Source: JAAURB01 sp049649525
Lineage (GTDB): Bacteria > Cyanobacteriota > Cyanobacteriia > Cyanobacteriales > Microcoleaceae
Reading direction: 5' to 3'
DNA: 64,000 bases
NCBI GenBank assembly: GCA_049649525.1
Contig: JBARZE010000057.1
Span: 1-64,000 of the forward strand
Under the pieces are notes generated by a model that was not told the origin of the DNA, did not search any database, and was given only the letters and a program-made list of their open reading frames with translations. Shown piece by piece: positions 36,617 to 46,002 of the stretch; position 1 is the first letter of the stretch; each line of letters opens with the position of its first letter. The translations under genes and the position numbers were made by a program.

Positions 36617-37435
36617 TTAGGGTCGATACAGCCACAATGGTAGACCGCTAGTTGATAGCTCAAATTCTACCCAATTTTGGGCCGCTGAGAGGGCAGAATT
36701 GTTGAAGTTATTGCTGAGGACTCGGCTAATTAAAGGTTTAGGCTTTTCTAAGGTGCAGCATTCTGTTTTCTCGGGATCGAGTCCTACCAATTCAGCAGTC
36801 CAACGACGGGCTTCTTCCTCGGTTCCTAAGCGATCTACCACCCCTAATTTAACCGCTTGTTCCCCCGTAAAGATCCGACCATCAGCAAAGGTTTTAACGG
36901 CCTCTACATCGAGCTGACGGGCGGTTGCAACGGTGTTAACGAACTGTTGATAACTGGTATCAATTAATTCTTGTAAAATTTGCTGTTCTGGATCGCTCAA
37001 TTCTCGGTCAAATGCCAAAATATCTTTATAAGGCCCAGACTTAACCACTTGAAACGAAACACCCACCTTATCGAGTAACCGTTCAATATTGTTACCGCGC
37101 AGAATTACCCCAATACTGCCTGTAATTGTACCGGGATTGGCCACGATATGTTGAGCGCCCATCGCAATATAAACGCCACCACTGGCGGAGATATTACCAA
37201 AACTGGCAACAATTGTGACTTTCTCTTGTAAATGCTTTAGCGCGGTATAGATTTCCTGAGAGTCGGCAACCGTTCCCCCAGGGCTATCAATCCGCAATAA
37301 TAACGCCGGAAACTTACGTTCTTCAACCGTTTTGAGCGCTTCTAATACCTGCTTGCGGGTATCACTGGCGATCGCCCCTGCAATCTCAATTCGGGCAATT
37401 TGTTTTTTATATTTGGGTTTAAATGGCCAAATCAT
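36617..37435 (-). CDS. sppA: signal peptide peptidase SppA, S49 serine protease
   Basis: This 272-aa short-form SppA cleaves residual signal peptides in the membrane. The Ser of the Ser-Lys dyad lies in SASGGVYIAMGA, and the Lys is in VKSGPYKDI. The LLRIDSPGGTVADSQEIY segment and TGSIGV motif are also conserved. No N-terminal membrane anchor is visible, unlike many SppA proteins. A GATGAAT-type repeat abuts the ATG, so there is no obvious ribosome binding site. Confidence 0.9.
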   Translation of the reverse strand: MIWPFKPKYKKQIARIEIAGAIASDTRKQVLEALKTVEERKFPALLLRIDSPGGTVADSQEIYTALKHLQEKVTIVASFGNISASGGVYIAMGAQHIVANPGTITGSIGVILRGNNIERLLDKVGVSFQVVKSGPYKDILAFDRELSDPEQQILQELIDTSYQQFVNTVATARQLDVEAVKTFADGRIFTGEQAVKLGVVDRLGTEEEARRWTAELVGLDPEKTECCTLEKPKPLISRVLSNNFNNSALSAAQNWVEFELSTSGLPLWLYRP

Positions 37436-37634
37436 AGAATGAATGATGAATGATGAATTGTAAATTATGAATGATCAGTAGGATTTGTGATGATAGTCAG
37501 GTATTTATCCTCCAAGTCTGCGAAGTCTTCCAAGTCTCCCAACTCTCCCCGTCTCCCAACTCTCCCAACTCTCCCAAGTCTCCCAGTCTACCAAGTCTCC
37601 CAGTCTCCCAAGTCTCCCCGTCTACGAAGTCTTC
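37436..37634. repeat. GATGAAT and C-rich CTCCCAAGT/CTCCCCGT arrays
   Basis: GAATGAT/GAATTAT units (37440-37478) adjoin the sppA start codon. A C-rich array of CTCCCAACT, CTCCCAAGT and CTCCCAGT units follows (37507-37634), like that at 10568-10665. Together with AT-rich sequence they fill the 359-bp gap between sppA and the EamA gene. No gene is supported there; a 67-73 aa frame across the array is repeat-encoded Pro/Ser. Confidence 0.85.
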
Positions 37635-37794
37635 CTCACTTAACTCAAGCTCATATTTCCCTTCTCTTACTTAAAACAGTTCTAGACGTTTCAAAGTTAA
37701 AACGGTAAAATACATTAACATTTTAACAAAAATTAATACTCTTTCATTTTTAATTAACTTAAATCGTGTTCGCGTTCTTGTTGGAGAAAGTTCA

Positions 37795-38775
37795 ATGCAG
37801 CTTAAACGGAGTGAAACTCAACTCCCCTGGAAATTAATTCTATTCATCTCGCCATTTTTCTTATGGGGAACCGCAATGGTGGCGATGAAAGGCGTAATTC
37901 CCCAAACGAGTCCTTTTTTCCTCGCGGGATTCCGTTTAGTTCCAGCAGGCTTACTCGTATTACTCTTTACGCTGTTGCAAGGACGATGTCAACCCAAAAG
38001 CTGGAAAGCCTGGTTTTGGATAGGGTTATTTGCCTTAGTCGATGGGGCATTATTTCAAGGATTTTTAGCCGCAGGACTGGCACGCACCGGAGCGGGTCTG
38101 GGGTCAGTGATGATTGATTCTCAACCCCTAGCCGTCGCCATATTATCATTATGGTTATTTCAAGATCAGATTGGCTTGTGGGGTTGGTGTGGGCTGGCTG
38201 TGGGGATATTTGGGATTAGTTTAATTGGCTTACCGGATGCTTGGATTTTAGGGGGATTTAATTTAGACGCGATTGAATTATCCTTTAGTAACCTGTTTCA
38301 AAGCGGGGAATGGTTAATGCTACTGGCTGCTTTATCGATGGCAGTGGGAACCGTTTTAGTCCGCTGGGTTTGCAAACACGTTGACCCCATTGTAGCCACC
38401 GGATGGCACATGATATTAGGGGGACTGCCTCTATTTGCCCTCTCAGCAGGCTTAGAATCAGACCAATGGCAAAATATTGATTTCTCAGGCTGGATGGCTT
38501 TAACTTACTCTACCGTTTTTGGCACTGCGATCGCTTATGGGGTATTCTTTTATCTCGCCTCGAGAGAATCCCTCACCAGTTTAAGTTCTTTAACGTTTCT
38601 TACTCCGGTTTTTGCCTTACTATTTGGCAACTTATTCCTCGGAGAAGTCCTCAGTCCGCTACAATCAGCAGGAGTCGGTTTAACACTCGTCAGTATTTAC
38701 CTGGTCAATCAACGACAAGAACTAGCTGAAAAGCTGAAACGATTCAATCTTAACTCTAGTCTTCCTCAAGACTGA
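37795..38775 (+). CDS. EamA/DMT family transporter
   Basis: This 326-aa protein has ten hydrophobic helices in two EamA halves (about 12-140 and 165-300), the drug/metabolite transporter fold. It has the typical PFFLWGTAMVAMK start and the conserved helix LFGNLFLGEVLSPLQSAGVGLTLVSIYLV. The exported or imported metabolite is unknown. It lies upstream of treZ on the same strand, 99 bp away from the treZ ATG, and could be co-transcribed. Confidence 0.88.
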   Translation: MQLKRSETQLPWKLILFISPFFLWGTAMVAMKGVIPQTSPFFLAGFRLVPAGLLVLLFTLLQGRCQPKSWKAWFWIGLFALVDGALFQGFLAAGLARTGAGLGSVMIDSQPLAVAILSLWLFQDQIGLWGWCGLAVGIFGISLIGLPDAWILGGFNLDAIELSFSNLFQSGEWLMLLAALSMAVGTVLVRWVCKHVDPIVATGWHMILGGLPLFALSAGLESDQWQNIDFSGWMALTYSTVFGTAIAYGVFFYLASRESLTSLSSLTFLTPVFALLFGNLFLGEVLSPLQSAGVGLTLVSIYLVNQRQELAEKLKRFNLNSSLPQD

Positions 38776-38874
38776 TTCTGTTAGAGAAAAAAAATACTAA
38801 TATTCCTGTGATGGTTATTGTTAAAACACAAAAACCCAAACATTAACCTAATTTATAATAAGGACGGATTTAAG

Positions 38875-40695
38875 ATGAGAGTAGGGGCAAATTATTTGGG
38901 TGATGGACGGTGTGAGTTTACAGTTTGGGCACCACTGCGGCAACAAGTCACCCTGCAAGTTTGGACACCAGAAGAACGTTTGGTGCCGATGGATCAACAG
39001 GCAGACGGACATTGGCGAACCGTTTTAACGGATATTCCTGCCGGGAGTCGCTATCAATATGTCCTCGATGATGAACTTCATCGTCCTGACCCTGCTTCTC
39101 ATTATCAACCAGAAGATGTTCATAAACCTTCGGTGGTTGTGAATCATGATTTATTTAATTGGAATGATTCGAGTTGGAAAAGCATCCCCTTAGAAGATTT
39201 AATTATATACGAACTCCACGTCGGTACGTTTACACCCCAAGGAACGTTTGAAGCCATTATTGATCGCATTCCGCAACTCTTAGAATTAGGAATTAATGCC
39301 ATTGAATTAATGCCTTTATCTCAGTTTCCGGGAAGTCGAAACTGGGGATATGATGGCGTTTATCTTTATGGGGTGCAAGCCTCTTATGGTGGCCCGGAAG
39401 GATTAAAATATTTGGTCGATGCTTGCCATCAACAAGGAATGGCAGTGGTTAAAGATATTGTTTACAACCATTTTGGCCCTGAAGGCAATTATACCCCAGA
39501 TTTCGGGCCATATTTTACAGGCAAATATAATACGCCTTGGGGTAAAGCGATTAATTATGATGATGGTTATAGTCCGGGCGTGCGGAATTTCTTCATAGAA
39601 AATGCCTTATATTGGTTTAGGGAATATCATATTGATGCATTACGACTCGATGCCATTCATGCGATTTATGATTTCGGTGCAAAACACTTTTTAGCCGAGT
39701 TAGCCCACGAGGTAGAAGCGTTATCTCAGCAACTCGATAGAAAGTTTATTTTAATTGCAGAAAGTGATTTAAATGATGTGCGGGTGATTAACCCGAAAGA
39801 AAAGGGCGGTCATGGGATAGATGCCCAATGGAGTGATGATTTTCACCATAGTGTTCATGCCCTATTAACCGGAGAAAAAACCGGATATTATCAAGACTTT
39901 GGCGAATGTTATCACCTAGAAAAAGTACTGCGAGAAGGGTTTGCTTATTCTTGGAATTATTCCCCGGATAGAAAGCGTTTTCATGGCAGTTATGGTGGAG
40001 ATTGTCCCCCCTCTCAATTCGTCGTTTGTAGCCAAAATCATGACCAAGTCGGAAACCGGATGTTAGGCGATCGCTTAACCACTTTAGTCTCGTATGAAGC
40101 CTTAAAATTAGCGGCTGCAACGGTTTTACTTTCTCCTTATGTTCCGATGTTATTTATGGGAGAAGAATATGGAGAAGAAGCCCCTTTCCTTTACTTTATT
40201 AGCCACAGCGATCCCGATTTAGTTGAAGCCGTCAGAAAAGGACGAAAAGCTGAGTTTGAAGCCTTTCATTCCGTCGGAGAACCCCCAGATGCCCAAAGCC
40301 CAGAAACCTTTAAAAAGAGTATTCTAAATTGGGAGAAAAGAACCGAAGGAAAACATCAGGTATTATGGAATTGGTATCAAAAACTGATTCAACTCCGTCG
40401 TCAAATTCCGGCGTTAAAGCAGCTTATACGAGAAGGGTTTATTGTGGATAGTGTTGAATCAGAAAAAACTATTATAGTTCAAAGAAGCTATCAAGAAAGT
40501 CAGATATTTTATTTACTCAACTTTAATGAAAAAACAGCCACTGTTGAAACTCCATCTTTGAGTGGCAATTGGCAAAAGCGCTTAGACTCATCAGAAACTC
40601 AGTGGATGGGAATGGGTTCATCCTTACCTGAAACTTTAACTCAACAGCAGTCCGTCACTTTAGCACCGCAAAGTTTTGTACTTTACGAAAAATAG
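38875..40695 (+). CDS. treZ: malto-oligosyltrehalose trehalohydrolase
   Basis: This GH13 enzyme of 606 aa releases trehalose from maltooligosyl-trehalose made by TreY. An N-terminal CBM48-like domain (MRVGANYLGDGRCEFTVWAP) precedes the alpha-amylase barrel with YELHVGTFTPQGTF, the nucleophile Asp in LRLDAIHAI, the acid Glu in IAESDLND and CSQNHDQVGNR. The ATG at 38875 follows AAGGAC. TreY is encoded 9.1 kb downstream on the same strand; in many cyanobacteria the two are neighbours. The stop is followed at once by a TTAGG-type array. Confidence 0.96.
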   Translation: MRVGANYLGDGRCEFTVWAPLRQQVTLQVWTPEERLVPMDQQADGHWRTVLTDIPAGSRYQYVLDDELHRPDPASHYQPEDVHKPSVVVNHDLFNWNDSSWKSIPLEDLIIYELHVGTFTPQGTFEAIIDRIPQLLELGINAIELMPLSQFPGSRNWGYDGVYLYGVQASYGGPEGLKYLVDACHQQGMAVVKDIVYNHFGPEGNYTPDFGPYFTGKYNTPWGKAINYDDGYSPGVRNFFIENALYWFREYHIDALRLDAIHAIYDFGAKHFLAELAHEVEALSQQLDRKFILIAESDLNDVRVINPKEKGGHGIDAQWSDDFHHSVHALLTGEKTGYYQDFGECYHLEKVLREGFAYSWNYSPDRKRFHGSYGGDCPPSQFVVCSQNHDQVGNRMLGDRLTTLVSYEALKLAAATVLLSPYVPMLFMGEEYGEEAPFLYFISHSDPDLVEAVRKGRKAEFEAFHSVGEPPDAQSPETFKKSILNWEKRTEGKHQVLWNWYQKLIQLRRQIPALKQLIREGFIVDSVESEKTIIVQRSYQESQIFYLLNFNEKTATVETPSLSGNWQKRLDSSETQWMGMGSSLPETLTQQQSVTLAPQSFVLYEK

Positions 40696-40844
40696 GTGTT
40701 AGGGATTAGGTATGGGGGATTAAGTGTTAGATTTTAGGTATGAGGTAAAACGCTAATTGTTCCTCACTAATAATCGCGAAAACTATAGATGTAACAACGC
40801 TTTTCATAAAACCTAAAACCTAAAACCTAAAACCTAACCCCTAA
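40696..40844. repeat. TTAGGTG/CCTAAAA heptamer element at the left end of the island
   Basis: Degenerate TTAGGTG units (40692-40745) lead into the core TAAAACGCTAATTGTT. After about 50 bp of unique sequence comes the inverted array (CCTAAAA)n at 40807-40844. A similar core (AAAATGCTAATTATT) is found at 48345 and, inverted, at 44335-44350. The right arm supplies the last codons and stop of the NRPS gene. Confidence 0.85.
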
Positions 40845-43839
40845 ATGAAAACTGCTCAATCTGCCTCAAATACAGTCGCAGCAATTTGTCGTCAGGTGGC
40901 GGACAAGTAATGTCTGAATTAGCAAGTCCTTTAACAGTATTGTCGCAATTTAACCGTTCAGTGAAAGAGGATACTTCTAAATAGGTTAGCTGAGTTTCGG
41001 GAACTTTTTCAGTTATAAATGGTAAGATAGGACTTAAAATATTCTCTGAAGAATTTAAGATAACATCCCGCATTTTTGATTCCCACTCAGAATAATCGAT
41101 TTGCTCGATAGAGTAGCCAAGAGAACAGATTAGATCAACAAGTTCCTTCATCTGTAAACACTGAGTATTAACTAAGTGGAAGTTTTGTCCTCTGTATTCT
41201 TTTTGTTTTGATAAATAAACAATGGCTTGACTGACATAATCTACAGGTGTGAAGTCAAACTCTATATTAAGGTCGGGAGCAATACCTTGTTCGACAAAGT
41301 TCTTAAGCAAGCGACCTAAGGTTTGTTCTACATTATACGCCCCAGTTTGACTATGACCCGTAATTGTTCCCGGTCGGTATATACTAACAGGAATGCCTCG
41401 TGAATGTGCAGTATTTAATAATTTTTCTGCGACCCATTTACTTTGACTATAGCCCCCATAAACGACTCCACAATCTTCAAGGCTATTATCTTCTCGAATA
41501 GACGACTTATTTAAATATCCTGTTGATTTAAAAACGGCGTATGAAGAGATATAATGGACAGACTTGAGTTTGTTTTGACTGGCTAATCTCAGAATTTCCT
41601 GAGTTCCCCCCACGTTGGCTGCTCGAATCGCTGTGTAGGGATAGGCTAAATTTAGGAAGGTGGCAGCATGATAAATAATATCAATTTCTTGGGTTAACTG
41701 CTCGAACTGTTGTTCGTCAAGTCCCAAAAGTGACAAGGACAAATCCCCGATGACGGGAACAATCCGAGAGTTGAAATGTTCATATTCTAGTAAATAGCGA
41801 TCCAGATTCTGAGTAATTTTCTGCTTGGCTTCAGCCGCAGTCTGACAGCCCCGAACTAAACAATATATCTTAGCTTGAGTTTGTCTAAGCAGTTCATCGA
41901 GTAAAAAAGCACCGAGAAATCCTGTTGCACCCGTTAAGAAAATTGCATCAGGTTGATCGTCAGATCCAACAGAGGTAAAACTCGGTTGAATGGTTGAATC
42001 TAAAACCGCTTCTGAAAGCAACTCCTCCACTGTCATCCCTTCAATTCCTGTCACTGCTTCTGAGTGGCTGAAAGTCTCGATAGCAACCGCTAAATTAGCG
42101 ACTGTAGGGGCTTCTAATAGGGTGCGTAGAGGTAAATCAACGCCAAAAGCTTGCCTGATTTGGAAAAGCAGACGAATGGCTAGGAGAGAATTGCCTCCCA
42201 ATTCAAAGAAGCTATCTTTTACACCAATAGGATGGATGTCTAAAACCTGACTCCAGAGTTGGGCTAATTTTGTTTCGACTGAAGTCGTCGGTGGCGCAAA
42301 CTCTTGGTCTAAAATCGGTCTTTCGGTATTGGGGATTGGAAGCGATCGCCGATCTACCTTACCATTAGGCGTTAAGGGCAACTCATCGAGAACCACAAAC
42401 TGAGACGGCATCATGTATTCCGGCAGTTTTGCTGCGATCGCTCTTCGTAATTCGGGTACAATAGCTGTCCGAGAGGCAACATCGACAGTGCTGACCAGAT
42501 AAGCTACTAAGCGTTTGTCACCCGGAATATCTTCCCGGACAATCACAACGGCTTGTCTCACCGTCGGATGTTGAGTCAGTACCCCTTCAATTTCCCCCAA
42601 TTCGACGCGGAAACCGCGAATTTTGACCTGATGATCCCCACGACCGAGTAACTCAAGATTACCATCGGCAAGATAGCGCCCTAAGTCTCCCGTTTTATAA
42701 AGACGACTCAATGGTGAATCCTCAAAGGGATTTTTGATAAACTTTTCTGCGGTTAATTCTGGGCGGTTGAGATACCCCCTCACCAGATATTCCCCACCCG
42801 CGTAAATTTCCCCAGTTTCTCCGACGGCAACGGGTTGCAGTTGTGGATCTAAAATATAAATGGGCAACTGAGCAATGGGACAAGTTATTGAAAAGTTGCG
42901 GGGTTCGGGTTCAGGTTGACAGTCGCGGTAACTGACGATAACGGTTTCGCTAGAACCATAAATTTCAATCGCTTGGCAATGGGGCAGGCGCTGCCAAAAC
43001 CGTTGTTTGAGGGCAAATGGAAAGGCTTCCCCACCCACATAAACCCGTCTGAGATGGCTGCAACTCTCCAACTGAGGATCTTCGAGAAAAATCGACAGCA
43101 TCGAAGCCACAAAATAAGCAATGGTAATTTGCTCCTTGGCAATGAGCCGAACGATATAAGTACTATCCTTCTCACCGTCGGGTTTTGCAACAATCACACA
43201 AGCTCCAGCCATCAACGGCCAAAATAACTCCCAGCGACTGGAAACATCAAAGCTGAGAGAGGCTTTGTGCAGAACGCGGTCGCTCTGTTTATAAGGAAAC
43301 GTTTCTTGCAGCCAGCGCCAGCTTTGACAAACGGCTCGATGGGGCATCATCACCCCTTTGGGCTTTCCAGTCGAGCCAGAAGTATAGGTAATATAAGCTA
43401 AATTTTCCGGCTCAACCTCACAAATGGGGTTCGTCTGGCTTTCTACAGCGATTTTCTGCCAATCTGTATCCAAGCAAACCAGATGTCCTTGATAGGTTGG
43501 AATTCCTTCGATCAATTTCTGTTGCGTTAACAATACTGGCACTTGAGTATCAGACAGCATGAACTCTAAACGTTCTTGAGGATAGGATGGATCTAAGGGT
43601 ACATAAGCCCCCCCCGCTTTCAAAATCCCCAATAGTCCCACAAGTGTATCAATAGAACGCTCCACACAAATCCCCACCAGAGTTTCTAGCTCGACACCCA
43701 AGGTACGTAAATACCAGGCTAATTGGTTGGCTTTGGCATTGAGTTCCTCGTAGGTTAATTGCTGGTTCTCAAACTTGACCGCAATAGTTTTAGGGGTTCG
43801 TTTGACTTGGGCTTCAAATAATTGAACGATAGTATCCAT
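40834..43839 (-). CDS. stand-alone NRPS: adenylation-thiolation-thioester reductase
   Basis: This 1001-aa protein should activate an amino acid, hold it as a thioester and release it reductively as an aldehyde or alcohol. The A domain covers about 1-500 with YTSGSTGKPKG (152-162), YKTGDLGRY and the substrate-contact Lys in PNGKVDRRSL. The T domain carries Ser551 in FFELGGNSLLA. The reductase domain starts at LTGATGFLGAFLL (635-647) with the short-chain-type GGYSQSKWVAEKLL. The A4 motif reads FDVSSRWE, one residue longer than the usual FDVSVWE, and I could not match its specificity residues to a known substrate. There is no condensation domain. The C-terminal RG-stop is encoded by a heptamer array. 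Related A-T-R proteins include Lys2/CAR-type reductases. Confidence 0.93.
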   Translation of the reverse strand: MDTIVQLFEAQVKRTPKTIAVKFENQQLTYEELNAKANQLAWYLRTLGVELETLVGICVERSIDTLVGLLGILKAGGAYVPLDPSYPQERLEFMLSDTQVPVLLTQQKLIEGIPTYQGHLVCLDTDWQKIAVESQTNPICEVEPENLAYITYTSGSTGKPKGVMMPHRAVCQSWRWLQETFPYKQSDRVLHKASLSFDVSSRWELFWPLMAGACVIVAKPDGEKDSTYIVRLIAKEQITIAYFVASMLSIFLEDPQLESCSHLRRVYVGGEAFPFALKQRFWQRLPHCQAIEIYGSSETVIVSYRDCQPEPEPRNFSITCPIAQLPIYILDPQLQPVAVGETGEIYAGGEYLVRGYLNRPELTAEKFIKNPFEDSPLSRLYKTGDLGRYLADGNLELLGRGDHQVKIRGFRVELGEIEGVLTQHPTVRQAVVIVREDIPGDKRLVAYLVSTVDVASRTAIVPELRRAIAAKLPEYMMPSQFVVLDELPLTPNGKVDRRSLPIPNTERPILDQEFAPPTTSVETKLAQLWSQVLDIHPIGVKDSFFELGGNSLLAIRLLFQIRQAFGVDLPLRTLLEAPTVANLAVAIETFSHSEAVTGIEGMTVEELLSEAVLDSTIQPSFTSVGSDDQPDAIFLTGATGFLGAFLLDELLRQTQAKIYCLVRGCQTAAEAKQKITQNLDRYLLEYEHFNSRIVPVIGDLSLSLLGLDEQQFEQLTQEIDIIYHAATFLNLAYPYTAIRAANVGGTQEILRLASQNKLKSVHYISSYAVFKSTGYLNKSSIREDNSLEDCGVVYGGYSQSKWVAEKLLNTAHSRGIPVSIYRPGTITGHSQTGAYNVEQTLGRLLKNFVEQGIAPDLNIEFDFTPVDYVSQAIVYLSKQKEYRGQNFHLVNTQCLQMKELVDLICSLGYSIEQIDYSEWESKMRDVILNSSENILSPILPFITEKVPETQLTYLEVSSFTERLNCDNTVKGLANSDITCPPPDDKLLRLYLRQIEQFSFRG

Positions 43840-43844
43840 TTTGA

Positions 43845-43919
43845 GGTGTTAGGTGTTAGGTGTTAGGGGTTAGGTTTTGGGGATTAGGTGTTAGGTTTTG
43901 GGGATTAGGTGTTAGGTTT
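43845..43919. repeat. TTAGGTG heptamer array upstream of the NRPS gene
   Basis: Units GGTGTTA, GGGGTTA, GGTTTTG and GGGATTA alternate for about 75 bp. The array begins 6 bp upstream of the NRPS ATG and so replaces its normal 5' leader. Confidence 0.9.
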
Positions 43920-43951
43920 GAAAGAACGACTCAACGAAAAAGGCGATCGGG

Positions 43952-44326
43952 ATGCTTGAAGTTAGGAGTTATCGAGATTTAAAGGTTTGGAATCGGGCAA
44001 TGGATTTGGTTATATTATGTTATCAACTCACTTCTAAGTTACCGAAAACTGAGATTTATGGACTGAGTAGCCAAATTCAACGAGCTGCTATTTCGATTCC
44101 CGCTAACATCGCTGAGGGCAAAGGGAGACTGCATTTGGGAGACTATATTCATCATCTCTCCATCGCGAATGGATCTCTCAAAGAATTAGAAACACATTTA
44201 CTCATTACTGGCAGATTATCTTACGTTAAAAACTCTGATTTACAGCCCGTTTTAGAACTCAGCGATGAAATAGGAAAAATGCTAAACACTCTAATGAAAA
44301 AACTAAGGGAGAAAAAGAACAATTAG
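43952..44326 (+). CDS. four-helix bundle protein (S23/23S rRNA-intervening-sequence family)
   Basis: This 124-aa protein is a clear S23 member: SYRDLKVWNRAMDLVILCYQL at the start, then YGLSSQIQRAAISIPANIAEG and a C-terminal ELETHLLITGRL helix. The family is related to the Avd accessory protein of diversity-generating retroelements and is often found in rRNA intervening sequences. It is encoded on the strand opposite to the biosynthetic genes and is flanked on both sides by TTAGG/CCTAA arrays, so it looks like a small repeat-bounded cassette. Its molecular function is unknown. Confidence 0.92.
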   Translation: MLEVRSYRDLKVWNRAMDLVILCYQLTSKLPKTEIYGLSSQIQRAAISIPANIAEGKGRLHLGDYIHHLSIANGSLKELETHLLITGRLSYVKNSDLQPVLELSDEIGKMLNTLMKKLREKKNN

Positions 44327-44334
44327 CCTATCTG

Positions 44335-44421
44335 AATAATTAGCACTTTACCTAAAACCTAACCCCTAAAACCTAACCCCTAAAACCTAACCCCTAAAAC
44401 ATAACCCCTAAAACCTAACCT
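44335..44421. repeat. CCTAAAACCTAACC array with GAATAATTAGC core
   Basis: The core AATAATTAGCACTTTA is the inverted form of the AAAATGCTAATTATT core seen at 48345. About five 14-bp CCTAAAACCTAACC units follow. The array ends 4 bp before the stop codon of the SDR gene. Confidence 0.85.
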
Positions 44422-44424
44422 CTA

Positions 44425-45192
44425 TCACCGCACGTATGAGGCTCCGTTAATATCAATATTAGTTCCGGTTGCCGAGGGAACTTGTCCTGACAACAGGAAA
44501 ACCACCATGGCAGCCACTTCTTCGGGTTGGGCAAGCTGGTTAAGGGGAATACCCGCTAAAATCTCATCTAAGGGATAAGTTTCCAACGCATTCATCGTCA
44601 TCTCTGTATTCACAAAGCCGGGACAAATCGAATAAGCCAGGATTCCATCGGCTGCGAAGTTTCGAGCAATTGTTTTGGTGAGATTACTCACGCCCGCTTT
44701 TGAAGCTCCATAGTGCATACACTCTGGGATATCGCCGCGATGGGCTGCACGACTGGAGATATTAACAATAATTCCTCCCCCCTTAGATTTAAAATGTTCG
44801 ATAGCACATCGAGCGATCGCACCAACAGCAATCAGATTAACCTGAAGGGTTTTAAGCCATTTTTCCTCCCAAACTGAGGGATCATCATCCCATGCCAATT
44901 CATTCATAATTCCGGCATTATTAACAACACCATCAATGGAATATCCCCGCTTAATTGTTTCCTCCACCAATTCTTGTCCGGCTAGGGGTTGGGATAAGTC
45001 TTTTTGAATGACGACACAGTCTGATTTTGCCCCAGATACTAGCTTCTGGGCAGGCTCAATATGAGAATTGCAGTGCAGAATCACTTTGGCGCCCTGGGTA
45101 ATTAGTTGATCGGCAATGGAGTAGCCAATTCCAGTGCCTGCACCTGTTACCAGAAAGGTTTTTTCTGCGATTGGCAAGTGTTCAAGATTCAT
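44425..45192 (-). CDS. short-chain dehydrogenase/reductase in biosynthetic island
   Basis: This 255-aa classical SDR has the cofactor motif VTGAGTGIGYSIA (about 15-27), NNAGI, the catalytic Ser in VNISSRAA and the YxxxK in YGASK. It resembles FabG-type enzymes but acts on an unknown substrate. It is last in a tight five-gene minus-strand set (gap 7 bp to the sulfotransferase). A likely role is reduction or oxidation of the aldehyde or alcohol released by the NRPS reductase domain; this is inference. Confidence 0.9.
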   Translation of the reverse strand: MNLEHLPIAEKTFLVTGAGTGIGYSIADQLITQGAKVILHCNSHIEPAQKLVSGAKSDCVVIQKDLSQPLAGQELVEETIKRGYSIDGVVNNAGIMNELAWDDDPSVWEEKWLKTLQVNLIAVGAIARCAIEHFKSKGGGIIVNISSRAAHRGDIPECMHYGASKAGVSNLTKTIARNFAADGILAYSICPGFVNTEMTMNALETYPLDEILAGIPLNQLAQPEEVAAMVVFLLSGQVPSATGTNIDINGASYVR

Positions 45193-45199
45193 TAGTAAG

Positions 45200-45982
45200 T
45201 TAATTTAAATTCAAGCAATGTTGCAATAGTTTTTCATAATAAGGCATACAATTCTTCAGCAAAGGCATTAACTCATCTGGGAAACAGATCTGCTTCTCTG
45301 CATCAAGTAAAAATCCGCTGGAACTTGCCACAGTAGAATACCAAGTATTTTTATAGGATGATAAAACACCAGTAAAAAACAGGTTTGAATTGTGCAATCC
45401 AGGTAGCCAACTCAGCATTTTTTCTGAATAAGGAACATCAATATAATGACATATTGACTTCAAAGTTTTTACCGGATTTTTTAATAAATTATCACCATCA
45501 ATAACTAGAGGCGCTTGTTTTTTTAATGCTTTTATTTCCATAAAAACATTATAAAGCTCTTCTATACCAACATCATGAAAGCTTACTTCTTTAAGTACTT
45601 TTTGGTAAGATAATATAGTTTTCTTTGGATCTCTAATCAACAAAAAACTGTTAATATCTTTGAGCCAGTCTCTTCCAAAATGTGGCAACACATTCTTCGC
45701 TAGATGTTTTTGAAATGAAAAATCAAAGCCTTCAGGTAAGTCACCAGTAATTTGTTCAATCACCTTCTTATAGTCAGTTTCATACAAGCTCATAATCTCT
45801 GAGCGATGAGGATGATGGAAGCCATGAGTCACCAGGTATGGGCTATAGAAAGGTTCGTCAAAAATCAGACATCCTTCTAACTGCTCGAAAGCTCGTGTCA
45901 ATAATGTTGAACAGCTTCTAGGAGAGGACCACACAGCAATATGTTTGTTTTTTTTCATAGTTTTGAGCTGATGATTAGACAT
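45200..45982 (-). CDS. PAPS-dependent sulfotransferase family protein
   Basis: This 260-aa protein has the 5'-phosphosulfate loop WSSPRSCSTLLTRAF (about 18-32) and the 3'-phosphate-binding segment LLIRDPKKTILSYQ (about 114-127), with Arg117 and Ser125 placed as in sulfotransferases. It should transfer sulfate from PAPS to a hydroxyl or amine of the product. It ends 7 bp upstream of the SDR gene, and the cupin gene ends 20 bp before it. The acceptor is unknown. Confidence 0.85.
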   Translation of the reverse strand: MSNHQLKTMKKNKHIAVWSSPRSCSTLLTRAFEQLEGCLIFDEPFYSPYLVTHGFHHPHRSEIMSLYETDYKKVIEQITGDLPEGFDFSFQKHLAKNVLPHFGRDWLKDINSFLLIRDPKKTILSYQKVLKEVSFHDVGIEELYNVFMEIKALKKQAPLVIDGDNLLKNPVKTLKSICHYIDVPYSEKMLSWLPGLHNSNLFFTGVLSSYKNTWYSTVASSSGFLLDAEKQICFPDELMPLLKNCMPYYEKLLQHCLNLN

Positions 45983-46002
45983 CTCAAAAATTGGGTTAAG
46001 AT

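Noticed and set aside
37471..37708. Two overlapping Pro/Ser-rich frames
   Set aside because: They are readings of the CTCCCAAGT/CTCCCCGT array in different frames, not genes.
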